This document shows, piece by piece, positions 16,275-19,437 of a stretch of DNA of 19,437 bases. The stretch is from Flavobacteriaceae bacterium (GTDB taxonomy: Bacteria; Bacteroidota; Bacteroidia; Flavobacteriales; Flavobacteriaceae): assembly GCA_030625995.1 (NCBI GenBank), contig DAOUPU010000027.1, positions 1 to 19,437 on the forward strand. The letters run 5' to 3'. Each line of letters starts with the position of its first letter. Position 1 is the stretch's first letter. The notes below the pieces were generated by a model. That model saw only the letters and a list, made by a program, of their open reading frames with translations, ran no database searches and was not told the origin of the DNA. A program made the translations under genes and the position numbers.

Positions 16275-17549
16275 TCAATTTACCGGGAACCTATTGTGTG
16301 ATCCACCTAGTTCTCCATGAGTATTAATAGCGATAATTGATAGAACAGCAATAAATATAAGAATCATTATAAAATATGCAAACCATTTTTTAGAATTTAC
16401 CTGATTAGAAACTGTCTCAAACATCGCCGGGTTATCCAATCTCAGTAAAATAAAAATTAACATAATGTTCAATACATACAAATGGTGGTTTAACTCCATA
16501 TTACCAGCAAATAGCCCTGTAACTGCGTAGCTTACAAATATATACACCGATAGATAAACAAAGAAGAATAATACAACATCCTTTTTTTTATAATTTCCAT
16601 CTTTCAATTTCCAGAAGAGAATCACCGACATTAAAATTAATATAATCGCAACAAGTGTTGTACTAAGAGAAGCCACAAATTCCAAATTTGAAATGTCACC
16701 TAACCGTTTAAAAAAGTGTTCATAAGTTAAGGATTCCCGGTATACAATAACAGGTATTAAAACCAGAACGATAAACAGTGCTGCGCGGTTTACCCATTTT
16801 TTAGGCTTCTTTTCTTCAATAGGCCATTTCGAACTAAATACGCCATAAGCCATTCCCGAACCACCAAAAAATCCAATGCTGTATTCCATAACATTCCACA
16901 TATTGAATTGTATTTCCATAACATTTCCTATAACCTGCAAAAAATTCCCAAATGCAAATCCAAATCCTCCTCCAAGGGCAGAATAAATTGCTACTCGGAT
17001 GGCAGAATTTCTTTTCTCTCTAGCCATAAACCATAGCATTGCTATACCGGCACCCAAAATAATGGCCCAGGCCTCTGATCGGGGCGGAGTCATTTTGAAC
17101 CCAATTTGTTCAACAAGAAAATAATAGCCAATAAGGCCGCCAGCAACCATTTCTGCCAATAGTGATCCCCACTTTACTTTATTTTTATTTGTAGAATCTA
17201 ATACAAGCCCAACCAAACCACCTCCAAGTAATCCAAATAAGGCTCCAATTACAAATAGCATACTCAGCCCATAAAACGCATTGATAAAATTATCAGCACG
17301 ACCATATCCAACAACAACACCATAGCTAATCATACCACCTGCACCCCATCCAATAGCAGAAGCCAGAGCAACCAAACCCGTTTTATTATACCAATCTTTT
17401 CTCTTGCTAACCATTATAAGTGCCAATCCGCCTATTGCACCTGCCCATGCCGCTCCTTGCTCATGGCCAAACTGACCTCTAATTGCCCATGCGGTAGCTA
17501 ATGACATTGCCACTATTAGTATACTTAACCACTGATCTTTATTTTTCAT
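16275..17549 (-). CDS. Polytopic membrane protein of unknown function
   Basis: I do not recognise a named family for this 424-residue protein. It has about 11-13 hydrophobic segments spread along its length and no cleaved signal. The first helix runs into a conspicuous polar motif, WAIRGQFGHEQGAAW (21-35), with R24, H29 and E30 where charges are rare, followed by Gly/Ala-rich helices (GWGAGGMISYG, GLLGGGLVGL, ALGGGFGFAFGN). A short loop NTHGELGGSH near the C-terminus also carries His and Glu. The glycine-rich packing and buried charges would suit a transporter, channel or membrane enzyme, but nothing identifies a substrate. The gene lies 15 nt after the secreted PHP-domain gene and is probably co-transcribed with it, which suggests a role with its product or substrate. 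Confidence 0.7.
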   Translation of the reverse strand: MKNKDQWLSILIVAMSLATAWAIRGQFGHEQGAAWAGAIGGLALIMVSKRKDWYNKTGLVALASAIGWGAGGMISYGVVVGYGRADNFINAFYGLSMLFVIGALFGLLGGGLVGLVLDSTNKNKVKWGSLLAEMVAGGLIGYYFLVEQIGFKMTPPRSEAWAIILGAGIAMLWFMAREKRNSAIRVAIYSALGGGFGFAFGNFLQVIGNVMEIQFNMWNVMEYSIGFFGGSGMAYGVFSSKWPIEEKKPKKWVNRAALFIVLVLIPVIVYRESLTYEHFFKRLGDISNLEFVASLSTTLVAIILILMSVILFWKLKDGNYKKKDVVLFFFVYLSVYIFVSYAVTGLFAGNMELNHHLYVLNIMLIFILLRLDNPAMFETVSNQVNSKKWFAYFIMILIFIAVLSIIAINTHGELGGSHNRFPVN

Positions 17550-17564
17550 GCTCGTTTCATTTGT

Positions 17565-18644
17565 TTAAAATTTTAAAAATATAGGTTGCGTCCAGGCAAA
17601 AAATTGCTCACTACTCGAAGACAATACTCTTGAATAAATAATTTTCGCTCTAACATATCGGACTCCTTTTGGTATTTTAACTTTAGCCGAATTCCCTTTT
17701 GATCTATGGATGATCTTTCCATTATCAGAGATAAATTGTATTGTAAAGCCTTCAGCTTCCTTTGATGTTTTATAACCAACCAATAGCGGGCTTTTTATTT
17801 CTTTTAAAGATCTATCCACATCAATTTCAACTTTATAAGTATTTTTATTTTTGACTATCTTTTTTAGCATGACACCGCTTGATGCATAAAATTCTCCGTT
17901 TTCCATGGCTTTTGTAATTGCATCTGCAGTCAATTCTTGACTGTGTACCATAACCCATCCGCGACCGGGATTACTCTCGTCAACAGCCCAGTCTTTAAAA
18001 AAATGAGCGTCATCTGAGGAGACTCCATAGATCTTTCTTCCTGCCGTTAATAAAGAATCCCATTTCTTTTCTACTGAGGCATGTTTTTCATTTCCCCAAT
18101 TGTATACATCCGGATGACCATTGTATAATTCAATCATATTCAATCCATCCACTTTTTGAATATCCGCCGCCGAAGCCCCGGAATTCCAATTTGGATGATT
18201 TAGGATAGGAATTCCATTGGCAGATCTAATGGAATCTGCATGTTTTTGCATTAAATAGATCTTGAAATTTTCAAATCTATTATCCTTTACAGTCGATAGT
18301 TCATTCGGATATTGCGGAAAAACCTCACGACTAACATTCATCCCGGTAGTGTGAATATGCTTATAATCTGAAACTTCTTCTCCGGGAATCAATATAAAAT
18401 CCTTTCTTCTATCTTTTGGAAGATTAATACTTTGAGGATCAATAAATTGATTGTGTTCACTAAGAATCAGGAAATGATAATCCCTTTCCAGATACCATAA
18501 GGCAACCGTATCAGGATGCGTGTCCGCATGACCACTTAAAACGGTATGCGTATGGGTATTTCCTTTAAACCATTTTAGTTTTTCTCCTTGAGATTGAACA
18601 AGAGTCCAATTTAAAAGCAATAATATAATTATCAGTTTATTCAT
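17565..18644 (-). CDS. Secreted PHP-domain metal-dependent phosphoesterase-like protein
   Basis: This 359-residue protein starts with a signal peptide (about 1-18, ..WTLVQSQ), so unlike most PHP proteins it is exported. The PHP metal-binding set is visible: H31-x-H33 (GNTHTHT), H39 and D41 (SGHADTH), H64 (LSEHN), E90 (PGEEVS), H98 (HIHTTG), H150 (ILNHPNW) and D211/H214 (SSDDAHFF). These match the trinuclear centre of PHP phosphoesterases, which cleave phosphomonoesters or phosphodiesters. Residues 255-359 form a beta-rich C-terminal region without a recognised family. It overlaps nothing but sits 2 nt after the CBM9-like gene and 15 nt before the membrane-protein gene, so the three form one unit. 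The exported location suggests a phosphorylated glycan, lipid headgroup or nucleotide as target; this is inference. Confidence 0.85.
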   Translation of the reverse strand: MNKLIIILLLLNWTLVQSQGEKLKWFKGNTHTHTVLSGHADTHPDTVALWYLERDYHFLILSEHNQFIDPQSINLPKDRRKDFILIPGEEVSDYKHIHTTGMNVSREVFPQYPNELSTVKDNRFENFKIYLMQKHADSIRSANGIPILNHPNWNSGASAADIQKVDGLNMIELYNGHPDVYNWGNEKHASVEKKWDSLLTAGRKIYGVSSDDAHFFKDWAVDESNPGRGWVMVHSQELTADAITKAMENGEFYASSGVMLKKIVKNKNTYKVEIDVDRSLKEIKSPLLVGYKTSKEAEGFTIQFISDNGKIIHRSKGNSAKVKIPKGVRYVRAKIIYSRVLSSSSEQFFAWTQPIFLKF

Positions 18645-18646
18645 CT

Positions 18647-19437
18647 TTACTTTATTAGGTATCCATAGATTATTGAACTGGAATCTGCCCCCCAGTCATC
18701 TGAATTATAATGATCGCTTGACCCTTCAACTCCGGCTGCGATATCAATTTTATTTCCAACCTGGATTAAACTATTACCATTTATATCTTTAAGAAAACCG
18801 ATCATCTCAACACGAACCTCTACTTCCGAACCATCAGGAGAAAGCGAAATAATTATATCTTCACTTGTTCCTTCCGTATAATCTTCTGTTGTAGATCTCT
18901 TGCCATCCCTATGGATATATTCCATTTTATAACTTTCTCGTAGCTTACCCTCACTATCCTTACGTGAATAATAGGACGGCCCAAGCTCCAATTCACCACT
19001 CAAAACCTCTTCCTCCGCTCCAATTCCCGTAAACCCGAAAAAGGTTTTTACAAACTTATTTCCAATAAATTCAAATTGTGCTTCAGAATCATCTCCAATA
19101 GGAATTCCAAAATAACAATTGTCATCACGGGTAGGCGGATATCCTGTTAATGGATCAGAATCTACATCTATATAGGTATACCAATAATATCTGCCCTTTT
19201 CACCAGTTCTGCCGTGTGCCCCGGCAACTCTCGTATAAAAGTAAATATATTTATCATCATTAGTAACTTTGAACTCCAGAAGATCCGTATCCGGATTTTC
19301 AAAAAGATAGGTTACATAATCCCCTTGAATATCGCTTACACCTTCAATATTTCTCCAATCTTGAAAATCACCATCAATTGAAATTTTATCTGATTTTGAA
19401 GAACCCGACATAACATTCTCGATATTAGCATTCAGAT
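18647..19437 (-). CDS. CBM9-like beta-sandwich domain protein (partial, N-terminus beyond window)
   Basis: The reading frame is open through the right edge. The first Met inside the window (19411) is preceded by in-frame codons LNANIENV, so the true start probably lies outside. At least 262 residues are visible. The segment KISIDGDFQDWRNIEG followed by strands such as FKVTNDDKYIYFYTRV is the typical opening of CBM9-like domains, which bind carbohydrate or haem in different families. Later regions are acidic, with YTYIDVDSDPLTGYPP (possibly calcium-binding) and SDHYNSDDWG. No catalytic motif is seen. The protein is probably exported, given its partner 2 nt downstream is a secreted PHP protein, but the signal region is not in the window. 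It may bring the PHP enzyme's substrate to the cell surface (inference). Confidence 0.7.
   Translation of the reverse strand, partial: LNANIENVMSGSSKSDKISIDGDFQDWRNIEGVSDIQGDYVTYLFENPDTDLLEFKVTNDDKYIYFYTRVAGAHGRTGEKGRYYWYTYIDVDSDPLTGYPPTRDDNCYFGIPIGDDSEAQFEFIGNKFVKTFFGFTGIGAEEEVLSGELELGPSYYSRKDSEGKLRESYKMEYIHRDGKRSTTEDYTEGTSEDIIISLSPDGSEVEVRVEMIGFLKDINGNSLIQVGNKIDIAAGVEGSSDHYNSDDWGADSSSIIYGYLIK

Noticed and set aside
1..19437. SusC/SusD pair, tRNA, CRISPR array, insertion sequence or phage genes
   Set aside because: No frame or repeat pattern in the window matches any of these. The only strong repeat is the single hairpin at 7017-7071.

Overview
The window looks like part of a Flavobacteriia-type Bacteroidota genome. 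The DNA is AT-rich and starts lack Shine-Dalgarno sequences. The one convincing promoter has the Bacteroidota -7 form TAnnTTTG. Secreted proteins carry either Sec signals ending in ..SAQ/..SSFSQ or lipoboxes ending in Cys. The protein families (propeller-repeat lipoprotein, GH28, BNR/Asp-box, SSS symporter, Gfo/Idh/MocA) are typical of carbohydrate-degrading members of this phylum. No rRNA, tRNA, CRISPR array, insertion sequence or phage gene is visible.

Region A (1-13619, minus strand) is a run of ten closely spaced genes read right to left. In transcription order they are: a DHDPS/N-acetylneuraminate-lyase-family aldolase, an SSS sodium symporter, a TIM-barrel glycosidase-like lipoprotein, a Gfo/Idh/MocA oxidoreductase, a secreted Asp-box propeller protein, a LacX-like aldose 1-epimerase, a GDPD lipoprotein, two tandem GH28-like secreted beta-helix proteins, and a propeller/alpha-helical-domain lipoprotein cut by the left edge. 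Most gaps are 2-30 nt and one junction is an ATGA overlap. Larger gaps (81, 90 and 170 nt) could be internal processing or promoter sites; the 90-nt gap holds a perfect 27-bp inverted repeat.

Region B (13620-15508, plus strand) is divergent from A. It holds an AraC-type regulator and a second exported GDPD. The 137-nt divergent gap contains a good promoter for the regulator and four ATTAT boxes at an exact 14-bp period, a possible operator.

Region C (15565-19437, minus strand) converges on B. In transcription order it has a CBM9-like protein cut by the right edge, a secreted PHP-domain phosphoesterase, a polytopic membrane protein of unknown function, and a small ferric-reductase-like membrane protein.

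Working model (inference): B senses a small sugar or sugar acid and controls A. Exported enzymes trim a glycan, the SSS protein imports the product, and the epimerase, oxidoreductase and aldolase process it in the cytoplasm. GH28 genes with an aldolase of the KDG/neuraminate-lyase superfamily point towards an acidic sugar, possibly galacturonate-derived, but the substrate is not established. There is no SusC/SusD pair here, so it is not a canonical PUL as seen. The odd feature is three exported phosphodiesterase/phosphoesterase-type enzymes (two GDPDs and a PHP protein) among glycan enzymes, which would fit a phosphodiester-decorated glycan.
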